NCBI GenBank assembly: GCA_965151315.1
Contig: CBCTZG010000003.1
Coordinates: 1-64,000, forward strand
Reading direction: 5' to 3'
DNA: 64,000 bases
Source of the DNA: Avimonoglobus sp965151315
GTDB taxonomy: Bacteria > Bacillota > Clostridia > UBA1381
Shown one piece after another: positions 42,633 to 52,197 of the stretch. Every line of letters starts with the position of its first letter. Position 1 is the first letter of the stretch. A model generated the notes under the pieces. That model was not told the DNA's origin, did no database searches, and worked only from the letters and a program-made list of their open reading frames with translations. The position numbers were made by a program, and so were the translations under genes.

Positions 42633-45236
42633 TTAAATCTCCTTTGCTTTCTTTGAAAGGGCGTATAGTGTATTCATTGCCTCAATGGGGGTAAAGGTGG
42701 TTACGTCCATCTGCCGGAGCTCCTCTGTGATCTCCAGGGCCGCTTGCTCCCCAAAGCCGATCTGCGGGGAGGGCTCTTCCCGCTTCGTGCTGGGCTTATA
42801 TGCCGCCTGAACGTTGTCATTTTCAATCTTTTTTAGGATTTCCTTTGCCCGGCGGATAACCTCCTGGGGCACCCCCGCTAGCGCCGCCACCTCGATGCCG
42901 AAGCTGTCGTCGGCGCCGCCTGGGACGATTTTCCGGAGGAATGTAATATCATCACCCCGCTTCTTCACGGCAATGCTGTAATTCTTCACGCCCTCCATGC
43001 GCTCCTCTAGCTCAGTGAGCTCGTGGTAATGGGTGGCAAACAGGGTCTTCGCGCCGATTTTTCGTTTATTTTGCATATATTCCGCCACCGCCCAGGCGAT
43101 GGACAGGCCGTCAAAGGTACTGGTCCCCCGGCCGATTTCGTCTAATATCACCAGCGACCGGGCCGTCGCGTTCCGCAGGATATTGGATACCTCCACCATT
43201 TCCAGCATAAACGTGCTTTGGCCTGCGGAAATATCGTCTGACGCACCTACCCGGGTAAAAATCCGGTCTACTGTGCCGATCCGGGCATAGCTGGCCGGTA
43301 CAAAGCTCCCCACCTGGGCCATCAGGGTAATCAGCGCCACCTGCCGCATATAGGTGGATTTACCCGCCATGTTCGGGCCAGTAATAATGATCATTCGGGA
43401 ATCTTCGGTATTCAGTTCCGCGTCGTTGGGTACAAACATGGTATCCCGGATCATTTTTTCCACCACGGGATGCCGCCCGTCCTTAATCGTCAGCTCCCCG
43501 CCGTCTGTAATCTCGGGCATTGTGTAGTTGTTTTTCTGGGCGGTTTCCGCAAAGGAAACCAATACGTCCGTCGTGGCTACAGCCTCGCACACGGCCTTTA
43601 AACGGTCAGTCTGGGCCTCTACAGCCTTCCGGATCTCGTCAAAAAGCTGGCCCTCCAGCCCAATAATCCGCTCAGACGCCCCCAGAATCATGTCCTCAAT
43701 CTCCTTGAGCCGGGGCGTAATAAACCGCTCCGCATTGGCCAAGGTCTGCTTCCGGATGTAGGTATCCGGAACATCCTTTAAGTTCGATTTTGTAACTTCT
43801 ATGTAATAGCCGAAAACCTTGTTGAATCCGATCCGCAGGTTTTTGATACCAGTCTCCTCCCGCTCCTTCGCCTCCGCCTGGGCGATCCATGACTTTCCTT
43901 CGGTCATGGCGCTGCGGAGCTTGTCTACCTCTTGGTTATAGCCGTCCCTGATCACGCCGCCGTCCTTCACGGTCAAAGGCGGCTCGTCGCTGATAGCTCT
44001 CTCCAGCAGCTCCCGCACATCCTCCATAATATCCAATTCCTTGGCAATCCTGGCCAGGATCGGGGATTTTGTATTATATAATTTATACTGCAGCTCCGGC
44101 AGCTTCAGAAGGGACAGCTTTAAGGAAATCAAATCCCGGGGCGATACCGTCTGTAAGGATACCCGGCTCAGGATCCGGGCAATATCATAGATCCCGGAAA
44201 GGATCCCGGCCACATCGTCCCGCAGCATGCGGTCCTGATAAAGCTCCTGGACGGAATACAGCCGGTTATTGATCTCGATCGGATTGACCAGCGGTTTTTC
44301 CAGCCACTGCTTTAGCTTTCGGGCGCCCATAGAGGTTTTTGTCCGGTCCAGCACCCACAAAAGGGAGCCCCGCTTCTGCTTTTCCCGCATGGTTTCCGTA
44401 ATTTCCAAATTCCGCCGGGTGGACAGGTCAATATCCATATAGGCGGAAACCGCATAGACCTGCAAATGGTCAATAAACGCTACGTTGCCTTTCTGGGTCA
44501 GTTCCAGATACTGGATCATACCGTATACCGCCCCGGCGGTTACGCTGCCGGGGGCAAGGCCGATCTTGTCCAGGGAATTGACCCGGAACTGGGTCATGAT
44601 CTTTTCCTCCATGGTATAGCTGGAAAAAAAGTCCTCCTCCCGCCGCTCCGGCCGTAAATGGAACCGGTCTGCTATCGGGGCGCTCAGCTGCTCCCACGCC
44701 CGTTCATTCATAATGACCTCCGCCGGTGCGTAGCGGGCAAACTCATTTAGGGCGCTTTCCCCGCCGGGGACCGACGTGGCGAAAATCTCGCCGGTGGACA
44801 GGTCGCAAAACGCCATGCCTACGCCGGCATCGTTTTGGAACACCACCGCCAGATAATTGTTCTTCTTTTCATCCAGCATGGTTTCGTCGATCAGCGTACC
44901 CGGCGTCACCACCCGGATGACATCCCGCTTAACCAAGCCCTTGGCCTCCTTCGGATCCTCTACCTGCTCGCAGATGGCGACCTTGTAGCCTTTTTCCACC
45001 AGCTTGGCAATATACATGGTGGCGCTATGAAAAGGAACGCCGCACATAGGCGCGCGTTCCTCCAGTCCGCAGCTCTTTCCCGTCAGGGTAATTTCCAATT
45101 CCCGGGACGCTGTCAGGGCGTCGTCAAAGAACATCTCGTAAAAATCCCCCAGCCGGTAAAACAGGATACAGTCGCTGTATTCCTCTTTTGTTTTTAAATA
45201 TTGGCTCATCATGGGCGTTACCTGCTCAGTTTTCAT
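42633..45236 (-). CDS. mutS: DNA mismatch repair protein MutS
   Basis: An 867-aa protein with mismatch-binding domain I (LGDFYEMFFDDA; the F-x-E wedge is FYE), clamp and lever domains, Walker A TGPNMAGKSTYMRQ and Walker B SLVILDEIGRGTSTFDG. I take the ATG of MKTEQVTPMMSQY. Domain I here is a useful comparison for the similar module in the ICE megaprotein. Confidence 0.96.
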   Translation of the reverse strand: MKTEQVTPMMSQYLKTKEEYSDCILFYRLGDFYEMFFDDALTASRELEITLTGKSCGLEERAPMCGVPFHSATMYIAKLVEKGYKVAICEQVEDPKEAKGLVKRDVIRVVTPGTLIDETMLDEKKNNYLAVVFQNDAGVGMAFCDLSTGEIFATSVPGGESALNEFARYAPAEVIMNERAWEQLSAPIADRFHLRPERREEDFFSSYTMEEKIMTQFRVNSLDKIGLAPGSVTAGAVYGMIQYLELTQKGNVAFIDHLQVYAVSAYMDIDLSTRRNLEITETMREKQKRGSLLWVLDRTKTSMGARKLKQWLEKPLVNPIEINNRLYSVQELYQDRMLRDDVAGILSGIYDIARILSRVSLQTVSPRDLISLKLSLLKLPELQYKLYNTKSPILARIAKELDIMEDVRELLERAISDEPPLTVKDGGVIRDGYNQEVDKLRSAMTEGKSWIAQAEAKEREETGIKNLRIGFNKVFGYYIEVTKSNLKDVPDTYIRKQTLANAERFITPRLKEIEDMILGASERIIGLEGQLFDEIRKAVEAQTDRLKAVCEAVATTDVLVSFAETAQKNNYTMPEITDGGELTIKDGRHPVVEKMIRDTMFVPNDAELNTEDSRMIIITGPNMAGKSTYMRQVALITLMAQVGSFVPASYARIGTVDRIFTRVGASDDISAGQSTFMLEMVEVSNILRNATARSLVILDEIGRGTSTFDGLSIAWAVAEYMQNKRKIGAKTLFATHYHELTELEERMEGVKNYSIAVKKRGDDITFLRKIVPGGADDSFGIEVAALAGVPQEVIRRAKEILKKIENDNVQAAYKPSTKREEPSPQIGFGEQAALEITEELRQMDVTTFTPIEAMNTLYALSKKAKEI

Positions 45237-45268
45237 CGCCGCGTCCTCTCCCGTTCTTGGTTTCGATT

Positions 45269-45652
45269 TTAATGGCAGCCCCCGCATGTACTGCAGTCAT
45301 GGGTACAGTTTGGGTCCTGGCCGGTAATATAATAATTCAAGATCCCGTTGATCTCGTTCACCCGGGAATCAAAAGCCTTTTTGGCCTCCACATAATCCGC
45401 GATGGTCTTGCTCTGGTCCACCATGGCCTGGAAGGCCTCGTTGTTTTTCCGGATGGCTTCGTCCTGCTTGATCTTTCCCTCGTGCATATCCCGGGCTAGG
45501 TTCATCCGCTTCAGGTTGAATTCCTTCATAAGCTCCTGGGCCTTTTCGTCTGCCTCCTGGGCCGCTTCCGCCGCGTTTAGGGCCGCCATCTCCGGGCATG
45601 CCTTGATCATTTCCCCTAATTCATGGGCTTTTTCCGCTAATGTCATATCCAT
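45269..45652 (-). CDS. ylbF: YlbF/YmcA-family regulator protein
   Basis: A 127-aa all-helical protein of the YlbF/YmcA family (LAEKAHELGEMIKACPEM, YVEAKKAFDSRVNEINGIL) with a C-terminal Cys/His cluster (CTHDCSTCGGCH). In B. subtilis these proteins form a Y-complex with YaaT that binds 4Fe-4S clusters and affects mRNA processing, competence and sporulation. The Cys cluster could ligate iron-sulfur here. It lies between miaB and mutS, a common place in Clostridia. Confidence 0.85.
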   Translation of the reverse strand: MDMTLAEKAHELGEMIKACPEMAALNAAEAAQEADEKAQELMKEFNLKRMNLARDMHEGKIKQDEAIRKNNEAFQAMVDQSKTIADYVEAKKAFDSRVNEINGILNYYITGQDPNCTHDCSTCGGCH

Positions 45653-45666
45653 AACCTTACCTTTCT

Positions 45667-47103
45667 TTATTCTTTGTTGCTTTCTGTTTGTATCAATTTC
45701 CCGTTCAGGCTCCAGGTATGAGCCTGGGTGATCTCTACCTCTGCATAAGCGCCGGCCAGCTCCGGGCTGCCGCAAAAATTCACGATCTTTCCCGTGTCCG
45801 TCCTGCCAGACAGGGTGTTTGGATCCGTTTTGCTGGGGCCGTCCACTAAAACCCGGAAAGTTTTTCCTACGCATGCCTGGTTTTTCTCCAGGGAAATTTC
45901 GTTCTGCACCGCCAGCAGCCGGTCAAAATTCTGATGGATCTCTTCCTCCGGCAGGGAAAATTCCATTTTTGCCGCCGGCGTCCCTTCCCGTTTGGAATAG
46001 ATGAAAGAGAAAATGCTGTCAAACCGGCATTTCCGAATAACGTCCAGGGTTTCTTCAAAGTCCGCCGCAGTTTCCGTGGGGAAGCCCACGATCACATCTG
46101 TGGATAAAGCAATCCCCGGGATCCGCGCTTTTACCTTCCGGATCTTCTCCAGGTATTCCGCCTTGGTATACTTCCGGTTCATATCCGCAAGTACCTTGTC
46201 TGACCCAGCCTGGAAAGGCAGATGCAGCTGGGGGCAGACCTTTTCGCATTCCGCCATAGCATCGATCAGCCGGTCGCCGAAATCCTTGGGATGGGATGTC
46301 ATAAACCGGATCCGCCCTACACCCTCTACGGCGTTTACCATCCGCAGAAGATCGGCAAAGTCAAGCCCCGCGTCCAAATCCTTGCCGTAGGAATTGACGT
46401 TCTGGCCCAAAAGAGAAATCTCTGTACAGCCCTGGGCTGCCAGCTCCCGCACTTCCGAAAGTATCGCCTCAGGCGTCCGGGACCGTTCCCGGCCCCGGAC
46501 ATAGGGCACAATGCAGTACGAGCAAAAATTATTGCATCCATACATGACCGAAACCCAGGCTTTCTGGGTTTCATCCCGGAGGATCGGCATATCCTCCGCA
46601 ATTTTGCCGTCTGAATCGGTAATATCGACGACCTTAGTCTTTTCCTGCCAGGCTTGGTACAGAAGCTCCGGCAGCTTATACAATGCGTGAGTGCCAAAAA
46701 TCAAATCCACATGGGGGTATGTTTTTTTTAATTTTTCCGTAATATGGGGCTGCTGCACCATACAGCCGCAGAGTCCGATGAGCATATGGGGCCGGCTTTC
46801 CTTCATGTGCTTTAAGATCCCCAGCCGTCCCAACACCTTCTGCTCCGCGTTTTCCCGAACGGCGCAGGTATTATAGATCACCACGTCCGCCGTCTGCTCC
46901 CGGGTACCAAACGAAAAACCAGCCGCCTGCAAAACACCCCTGATCCGCTCTGTATCGTTTTCGTTCTGCTGGCAGCCATAGGTTTGGGTTACCGCCGTCG
47001 GCGGCCGCCCTTCCCGGATACAGAATTGGGCGGCGGCTTCCTTTAGACGCAGGATATACGCCCGCTGCCTGTCCATTTCCGCTTTCTCGATATATTCTGC
47101 CAT
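45667..47103 (-). CDS. miaB: tRNA-2-methylthio-N6-dimethylallyladenosine synthase MiaB
   Basis: A 478-aa radical SAM enzyme. The MTTase N-terminal domain has Cys in TYGCQQNEND, NTCAVRENAEQKV and LCGCMVQQ. The radical SAM motif is CNNFCSYCIVPYVRGRE, and a TRAM domain closes the protein. It methylthiolates i6A37 made by MiaA. It heads a long operon driven by a good promoter. Confidence 0.96.
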   Translation of the reverse strand: MAEYIEKAEMDRQRAYILRLKEAAAQFCIREGRPPTAVTQTYGCQQNENDTERIRGVLQAAGFSFGTREQTADVVIYNTCAVRENAEQKVLGRLGILKHMKESRPHMLIGLCGCMVQQPHITEKLKKTYPHVDLIFGTHALYKLPELLYQAWQEKTKVVDITDSDGKIAEDMPILRDETQKAWVSVMYGCNNFCSYCIVPYVRGRERSRTPEAILSEVRELAAQGCTEISLLGQNVNSYGKDLDAGLDFADLLRMVNAVEGVGRIRFMTSHPKDFGDRLIDAMAECEKVCPQLHLPFQAGSDKVLADMNRKYTKAEYLEKIRKVKARIPGIALSTDVIVGFPTETAADFEETLDVIRKCRFDSIFSFIYSKREGTPAAKMEFSLPEEEIHQNFDRLLAVQNEISLEKNQACVGKTFRVLVDGPSKTDPNTLSGRTDTGKIVNFCGSPELAGAYAEVEITQAHTWSLNGKLIQTESNKE

Positions 47104-47134
47104 ATTTCCTCCATTTTCATAAGAATCCTGTAAT

Positions 47135-47163
47135 ATTTTATCACATTTTTAATAAAATTACAA
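47135..47163 (-). promoter_or_regulatory. promoter of the miaB-ylbF-mutS-mutL-miaA operon
   Basis: TTGTAA (47158-47163), a 17-base spacer and TAAAAT (47135-47140) on the minus strand, about 32 bases before the miaB ATG. Confidence 0.7.
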
Positions 47164-47185
47164 GATAATAAATGCCGTATTTCCA

Positions 47186-47214
47186 TTGTATTTTCAGGCG
47201 CAGGGTGGTATAAT
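47186..47214 (+). promoter_or_regulatory. promoter of the metallophosphoesterase unit
   Basis: TTGTAT (47186-47191), a 17-base spacer and TATAAT (47209-47214) on the plus strand. It is divergent from the miaB promoter with about 25 bases between the -35 boxes. Confidence 0.75.
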
Positions 47215-47251
47215 ATGACTATCATTTTGAATTTGGCAAGAGGTGTTCCCC

Positions 47252-48088
47252 ATGGGAAAAATCAAAAAGCTGCTGGCCCTCGGCTGCGCGTTATATCTGG
47301 CCAACGGCCTGGATAACCGTTTAGAGGTCACCCATTATCATATCCGCTCCGCGGCGCTTCCCCAGGCCTTTGACGGTTTTCGGATCGTGCACATTTCTGA
47401 CTTTCACTGTGATGCCGCGCCGGGACTGGTGGACGAGATCCGCTGCGAGCGGCCGGACATCATTGCCATTACCGGGGATCTGGCCCATGACACCGGCTCC
47501 TGCGAACCGTTTATTTCTCTGCTCCGCCGTCTGGTCAAGATCGCGCCCTGCTTTATGGTCAGCGGCAACCACGACGTTTGGCGCAGCGACTACCAGGACT
47601 TCGCCGACGCCTGCCGGGCAGAGGGCGGTGTTTTTTTACAGGATGAACGCCGGATTTTGCGTCGGGGGGACGCGCAGATTACCATCAGCGGGATTGAGGA
47701 CCCTTTTTCCAGAGACCGGGAAATGGTGTCCCGGCGGGTGGCGGAATCCTTAAAGAAGCTTCCCAAGACCAGCGGATACGAAATCCTGCTGTTCCATCGG
47801 GCTAACGCCTTAGATCGTCTGAAGCGGCATGGCTTCGACCTGATCCTGGCCGGGCATATGCACGGCGGCCAGTTCCGAGTCCCCGGGATCGGGGGCGTGC
47901 TTTCTCCCCGCTCCAATTTAGGCGAGCGTACCCCCATGTTTTTCCCAAAATATTTCGGCGGGCTGTACGAAGCGGGAGACACCAAGATGATCGTGAACCG
48001 GGGCATCGGCAACCCCATGATTATCCCCCGGTTTTTCAACCGGCCGGAGATCGGCAGCATTACCTTGGAAAGCGGGGCGCCGCAATGA
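47252..48088 (+). CDS. metallophosphoesterase (YkuE-like)
   Basis: A 278-aa calcineurin-like phosphoesterase. Metal motifs: HISDFHCD (D-x-H), GDLAHD, SGNHD, and GHMHGGQFRVPG. It has an N-terminal hydrophobic stretch and likely faces the membrane. The family includes UDP-diacylglucosamine and cyclic-nucleotide hydrolases, so the substrate cannot be inferred. AGAGGTG lies upstream of the ATG. It overlaps the next gene by 4 bases (ATGA). Confidence 0.85.
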   Translation: MGKIKKLLALGCALYLANGLDNRLEVTHYHIRSAALPQAFDGFRIVHISDFHCDAAPGLVDEIRCERPDIIAITGDLAHDTGSCEPFISLLRRLVKIAPCFMVSGNHDVWRSDYQDFADACRAEGGVFLQDERRILRRGDAQITISGIEDPFSRDREMVSRRVAESLKKLPKTSGYEILLFHRANALDRLKRHGFDLILAGHMHGGQFRVPGIGGVLSPRSNLGERTPMFFPKYFGGLYEAGDTKMIVNRGIGNPMIIPRFFNRPEIGSITLESGAPQ

Positions 48089-48786
48089 AAGAATCTGATT
48101 TGTTCCCTCCGGTGCAGCGGCTGTTTGAGGATTTGGGCTACACAGTCCACGCCGAGGTCAAAAACTGCGACGTTACCGCCACCAAGGATAGGGAACTGAT
48201 TGTCATTGAACTGAAAAAAAATCTGACGACCCGGCTTTTGGCCCAAGCCGTCAGCCGGCAAAAAACCGGTGCCGACGTATATGTGGCTGTGCCTAAGCCG
48301 AAAAATTATCAGCCCCGCTCTTTCCGGGATACGCTGTATCTATTAAAAAAGCTGGAGCTGGGGCTGATTTTTGTGAATCTTTTAGAGGGGAACAGCTTTG
48401 CGGAGGTAGCCTTAGATCCGGCGCCCTTTCCCGGCGTCCGGGTGGATTCCCGAAAAAAAGCCCGGCTCCAAAAAGAGATTGAAAGCCGCAGCGTGGAGCT
48501 GAACCAAGGGGGCGTGACCCGCCGGAAGCTGATTACCGCGTATACGGAGCGATGCATCCACATGGCCTGCGCCCTGCAAAAATTTGGAGAAATGTCCCCA
48601 AAGGCCTTAAGCCTGCTGGGAATCGCACACAAGGATGTAGTCAACGCTCTGCGCGGCAACCACTACGGATGGTTTTACAAGGTGGAAAAGGGCGTGTACG
48701 CTCTGACGCTGAAGGGCCGCCAGGAGCTCCTGGAGTACCCGGAGCTGGTTACATACTATCAGGCGCTTTTGGAGAAGCGCTGTTAG
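48085..48786 (+). CDS. DUF2161-like PD-(D/E)xK protein
   Basis: A 233-aa protein with an N-terminal PD-(D/E)xK-like region (YTVHAEVKNCDVTATK and LIVIELKKNL, residues about 15-50) and a C-terminal winged-helix-like part. It matches the DUF2161 family, sometimes described as a phosphodiesterase or transcription factor. It is translationally coupled to the upstream metallophosphoesterase by an ATGA overlap, so both may act on the same pathway. Confidence 0.75.
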   Translation: MKESDLFPPVQRLFEDLGYTVHAEVKNCDVTATKDRELIVIELKKNLTTRLLAQAVSRQKTGADVYVAVPKPKNYQPRSFRDTLYLLKKLELGLIFVNLLEGNSFAEVALDPAPFPGVRVDSRKKARLQKEIESRSVELNQGGVTRRKLITAYTERCIHMACALQKFGEMSPKALSLLGIAHKDVVNALRGNHYGWFYKVEKGVYALTLKGRQELLEYPELVTYYQALLEKRC

Positions 48787-48878
48787 CGCCGCGTATTATG
48801 CTTGCAAAACAGGAACCTTTTGCCCCTTGGTTCCGTCTAAATCAGCAAAGACCCAAATTATGGACGGGAGGCAGGGCA

Positions 48879-49160
48879 ATGCGGAAAAGATCAAGAAAAA
48901 TAATATTGGCATGGATTTGCGCACTGGCTGTTTTATGGTGCGCTCTGTTTACTGTCGATTATATCCGCTGCTCTTCGCTGCGGGCGCCGTTATTTGTTAT
49001 CCCCATTGACAAGATCGCAAAAGACGGCGGTTCGTGTACATATCTCGGCCTGGGATATACGGTTGATCTGAAAAAACAGGCGGATCCCGAATATGGGGGC
49101 AGCTTGCGTTCTGTAGAAATGAAGCTGTTCGGCCGGGTAATCGCCGCTTCTATTACCTGA
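48879..49160 (+). CDS. small membrane-anchored hypothetical protein
   Basis: A 93-aa protein with a basic N-terminus and one transmembrane helix (IILAWICALAVLWCALF), followed by a short extracellular beta domain (GGSCTYLGLGYTVDLKK, SVEMKLFGRVIAASI). This family is common in Clostridia and has no known function. ATG at 48879 is preceded by a GGGAGG motif. Confidence 0.65.
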   Translation: MRKRSRKIILAWICALAVLWCALFTVDYIRCSSLRAPLFVIPIDKIAKDGGSCTYLGLGYTVDLKKQADPEYGGSLRSVEMKLFGRVIAASIT

Positions 49161-49262
49161 CGCCCTGTGCAAGGCCGAAAAAACACCCTGCACGCGCGCT
49201 CGTTTGTTAAAGGCGTATGCAGAGTGAAACGCTTTATATGCTCTTCTCGGGTTGGAGCAGGC

Positions 49263-49620
49263 TTATTTTTTCTCCAGCCGCGCGTCAACCATGCCGATTT
49301 TTGAATACCCGTCACTATCACGATAAATCTTGGGAACATTTGCATTGATTTTCAGCACTTAATTTGGAAACATCTATATCAACATCCACCGTTTTGCTCC
49401 TCTCGTTAATGGCGGTGGTGTATACAATAAATTGCCGTCTCCATCAATTTTAACAATTGTAGCCTGATCGCCACTATACTCGTCGCCGTATACTAATTTT
49501 CCTTTGAATGTCTTGCAGTTTCCATTTAGGAAATATTCTACGTTTTGATATGAGGATCATATATCGTCATTGTTTTGCGCCGTTATATTCACAATAGCCA
49601 AGATGAAATTTTTTTATTCT
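49263..49620 (-). pseudogene. decayed gene, at least three frameshifts
   Basis: This AT-rich stretch, with no open gene, still encodes recognisable pieces of one protein on the minus strand in different frames. In order they are FHLGYCEYNGAK, MTIYDPHIK, VEYFLNGNCKTFKGKLVYGD, YSGDQATIVKIDGDGN, TVDVDIDVSKLSAEN and YRDSDGYSKIGMVDARLEKK before a TAA at 49263. Joined in order they form a plausible soluble protein of about 115 aa. I do not recognise the family. Confidence 0.6.
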
Positions 49621-49630
49621 GCGGTCATAT

Positions 49631-49873
49631 TTATGGGCGCTTTGACTCCTCGGGGCTCCGGATCTGAATCTGATCCAGGTCGGCCTGACGCAGCGCCACC
49701 ATACTATCCTGTATCCGGAACACCGCCAGGGTACCGCCGGGATTGGTATACAGCCGCTCTACCGGCATCCCGTCGGCAAAGCCCATATCCAGAAGCCGCC
49801 GGCAAAGCCCGCTGCCGCCGTCCGCCGGCAGGCAGAGTTCCGCCGTTCCTACCCGCAGTTCCTTTAATACCAT
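49631..49873 (-). CDS. feoA: FeoA-domain protein
   Basis: An 80-aa SH3-like FeoA domain (GSGLCRRLLDMGFADGMPVERL, TLAVFRIQDSMVALRQADLDQI). FeoA proteins assist the FeoB ferrous-iron importer or act as stand-alone regulators. No feoB gene lies within the window. The RBS GGAGG is inside the 3' arm of a perfect 12-bp hairpin that begins right after the upstream GH94 gene, so its translation may be silent unless the hairpin opens. Confidence 0.8.
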   Translation of the reverse strand: MVLKELRVGTAELCLPADGGSGLCRRLLDMGFADGMPVERLYTNPGGTLAVFRIQDSMVALRQADLDQIQIRSPEESKRP

Positions 49874-49877
49874 AAAA

Positions 49878-49911
49878 CCGCCTCCCTGCTATAGTATATG
49901 CAGGGAGGCGG
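49878..49911 (-). promoter_or_regulatory. perfect 12-bp hairpin covering the feoA RBS
   Basis: CCGCCTCCCTGC (49878-49889) and GCAGGGAGGCGG (49900-49911) flank a 10-base AT loop. On the minus strand the second arm contains GGGAGG, 7 bases before the feoA ATG, and is followed by TTTT. It may act both as the terminator of the carbohydrate operon and as an RBS lock for feoA. Confidence 0.65.
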
Positions 49912-49923
49912 ATGGGTTTCCTG

Positions 49924-52197
49924 TTAAATGGTCACTGTATATTCTTTGCGCCCGTCAGCATGGGGGATAAACTGCTTTTCATTTTTCGTAATGGTAATAT
50001 GATATGTGCAGCCCCGGAATACACGGGTCACCTTGGCCGGCAGCATTTCACCAGACAGGCAGGGGTCAATCTCCAGGCCGTCCCATTTCGGCCGGATCCC
50101 CAGCATGTACTGGGTCACCGCAATATACATCCAGGCTGCCGTACCGGACAGCCAGCTGACGTTAGCCAGGCCGAATTTATCGCTTTCCGGCCCGAAAATA
50201 TTGGAAGAGTATACATAGGGCTCCGCCTTGTAACGCCACTCCCCAGCCTTCGCCTGGGCAATCATGGGCAGCAGCTGGTGGTAATATTTATACGCCCGGT
50301 CCGGATGCTTCAGCAGGCACTCCGCGATGATCGCCCATGTGTTGGCATGGCAGAATACGCTGCCGTTTTCACCGCATCCCTTATTGTAATAGGTCAGCGG
50401 GTCTTCCTTGGACGGATAGTCTTTCATGGACGGATGGATCTTCTTGATTCCCAGGTCGGTATCCAGATACTTCTTGACACTTTCCATAGCCTGCTCGCCC
50501 TGGTCGCCCATGCCGGAAATAACCGACCAGCTCTGGGTATTCAGCCAGATCTTCGCCTGGGGCTCGGCCTTGGAGCCGATATAGGTGCCGTCGTCGGTAA
50601 TACACCGGCGGTACCATTCGCCGTCCCATGCCTTTTCATTCACCAGCTTCTTCTGGGCTTCGTAAATATCTAAGTATTTCTGGCCGTTTTCACCCTTCCG
50701 GTCTGCCAGCTCAGCGATCTGCCGCAGTACTGTACCAAACTGCATACTGGTCCAAATGCTTTCGCCTTTTCCTTCCCGGCAAACCTTATACAGCATGTCG
50801 TTCCAGTCGGAAGACAGCATCAATGGGAAGCCCCGCTCGCCCAAATTTGCCATGGTGAAATCAATGGATTTTTGGATATGCTCCCAAACGGTAGCGCTGC
50901 CGCCGTCATAGAAATCGACCTTTTCGTCCAAATAATCCAGCGTACCCTCTTCCATCACAATATGGTACGTGGTCATCACCAGCCACAGATGGTTGTCGGA
51001 ATGGATCCGGGCCAGCGGTTCCCAGCCCTCGATGGGGAAGCAGTAGTGGTTACAATGTCCGTCCTGGTATTGCTGGGAGAACAGCAGGTTCAGTTTATCC
51101 TTTGCCCGGCGGGTGTCAAAGGGTACCATGGCCAGGATATCCTGGGCCGTATCCCGGACGCCAACGCCCCGGAATGTCCCAGTGGCATAATAGCTGATAT
51201 TCCGGGAGAACTGGAAATTCCGCTCCGCCTGATATGGATTCCAGACATTGATCATGGTCTGCGCGTCCGCGTCTGGCAGTTCGCACTGGAATTTGCCCAA
51301 GAAATCCGCCCACTGTTCGCCCAGGGCCTGGAAGGATTTTTCTACAAAATCCGCTTCCCGGCAATGGGCGGCACATGCCTTGATTTCTTCCTCCGTCATG
51401 GCCGTGCCCAGGAAAATATTCACTTCCTTTTCCTCCCCAGCCTTTAGCTCCAGCTCAATCTGGAATGCAAAGCAGGGATCGCCGCCGTACAGGGTAGAGT
51501 TAGTGCATCTCCCGGCTTCTACATTCTGGGGATTTTCCTCGCTCCGGTAAGCGCCCACAAACTCATCCCGGTCGCAGTCGTAGGCTGCCACCGGTACGTT
51601 AGCCGCGAAATATACCAGCGGCGTCTCGTCAGGTTTCGGCTGCATTTCCACGCCATAGCGGTAAACCAGGATGTCGTCCATAGCGTAGGCGGAAAGCTGG
51701 TGCTTATTGTAGCACTGCCACTGGAGCTCCCGCATAAATTCCATCATGCCCAGCTCCACATAGGGGAACAGGGTGATTTTCTTGTCCGTATCAGATTTTA
51801 GCTTCAGGTTCCAGATCAGGGCGTTCTCATATTTGCCAACAAAATATGTAGCAACAGCCGCTACGCCGTTTTTCTTCGCCGCAAACCGGGTATAGCCCAT
51901 ACCGTGAGCCGCCTTCCATTCCGTGGGCTTAGATTTGCAGGGCTCGTTGGTGGGGCACCAGACGTCGCCGTTGTCCCGGATATAGGTGTAAAAGCCGCTC
52001 CGGTCTGTGGGCAGGTGGAAAAACCGGTAATGGTTAATCCGCCAGATCTGGGGGGATTTGTAAAAAGCTACGCCGCCGCCGGCCTGGGACATCATGGTGT
52101 GGAAGGTCCCGTTGGAAAGATAGTTCATCCACGGGGTCGGTGTGTTGTATTTGTTGATCTCGATCTCTTTTGCCTGGTTGTTAAATTTGTACGTCAT
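49924..52197 (-). CDS. GH94-family glycoside phosphorylase (cellobiose/chitobiose type)
   Basis: A 757-aa protein of the length usual for GH94 disaccharide phosphorylases. The C-terminal (alpha/alpha)6 barrel includes SSDWNDML (about 488-495), whose Asp is in the position of the catalytic acid of cellobiose phosphorylase. The N-terminal beta-sandwich begins with TPTPWMNYLSNG. It uses phosphate to cleave a beta-linked disaccharide to sugar-1-phosphate, saving ATP. There is no signal peptide, so it acts in the cytoplasm. The exact disaccharide cannot be told. Confidence 0.85.
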   Translation of the reverse strand: MTYKFNNQAKEIEINKYNTPTPWMNYLSNGTFHTMMSQAGGGVAFYKSPQIWRINHYRFFHLPTDRSGFYTYIRDNGDVWCPTNEPCKSKPTEWKAAHGMGYTRFAAKKNGVAAVATYFVGKYENALIWNLKLKSDTDKKITLFPYVELGMMEFMRELQWQCYNKHQLSAYAMDDILVYRYGVEMQPKPDETPLVYFAANVPVAAYDCDRDEFVGAYRSEENPQNVEAGRCTNSTLYGGDPCFAFQIELELKAGEEKEVNIFLGTAMTEEEIKACAAHCREADFVEKSFQALGEQWADFLGKFQCELPDADAQTMINVWNPYQAERNFQFSRNISYYATGTFRGVGVRDTAQDILAMVPFDTRRAKDKLNLLFSQQYQDGHCNHYCFPIEGWEPLARIHSDNHLWLVMTTYHIVMEEGTLDYLDEKVDFYDGGSATVWEHIQKSIDFTMANLGERGFPLMLSSDWNDMLYKVCREGKGESIWTSMQFGTVLRQIAELADRKGENGQKYLDIYEAQKKLVNEKAWDGEWYRRCITDDGTYIGSKAEPQAKIWLNTQSWSVISGMGDQGEQAMESVKKYLDTDLGIKKIHPSMKDYPSKEDPLTYYNKGCGENGSVFCHANTWAIIAECLLKHPDRAYKYYHQLLPMIAQAKAGEWRYKAEPYVYSSNIFGPESDKFGLANVSWLSGTAAWMYIAVTQYMLGIRPKWDGLEIDPCLSGEMLPAKVTRVFRGCTYHITITKNEKQFIPHADGRKEYTVTI

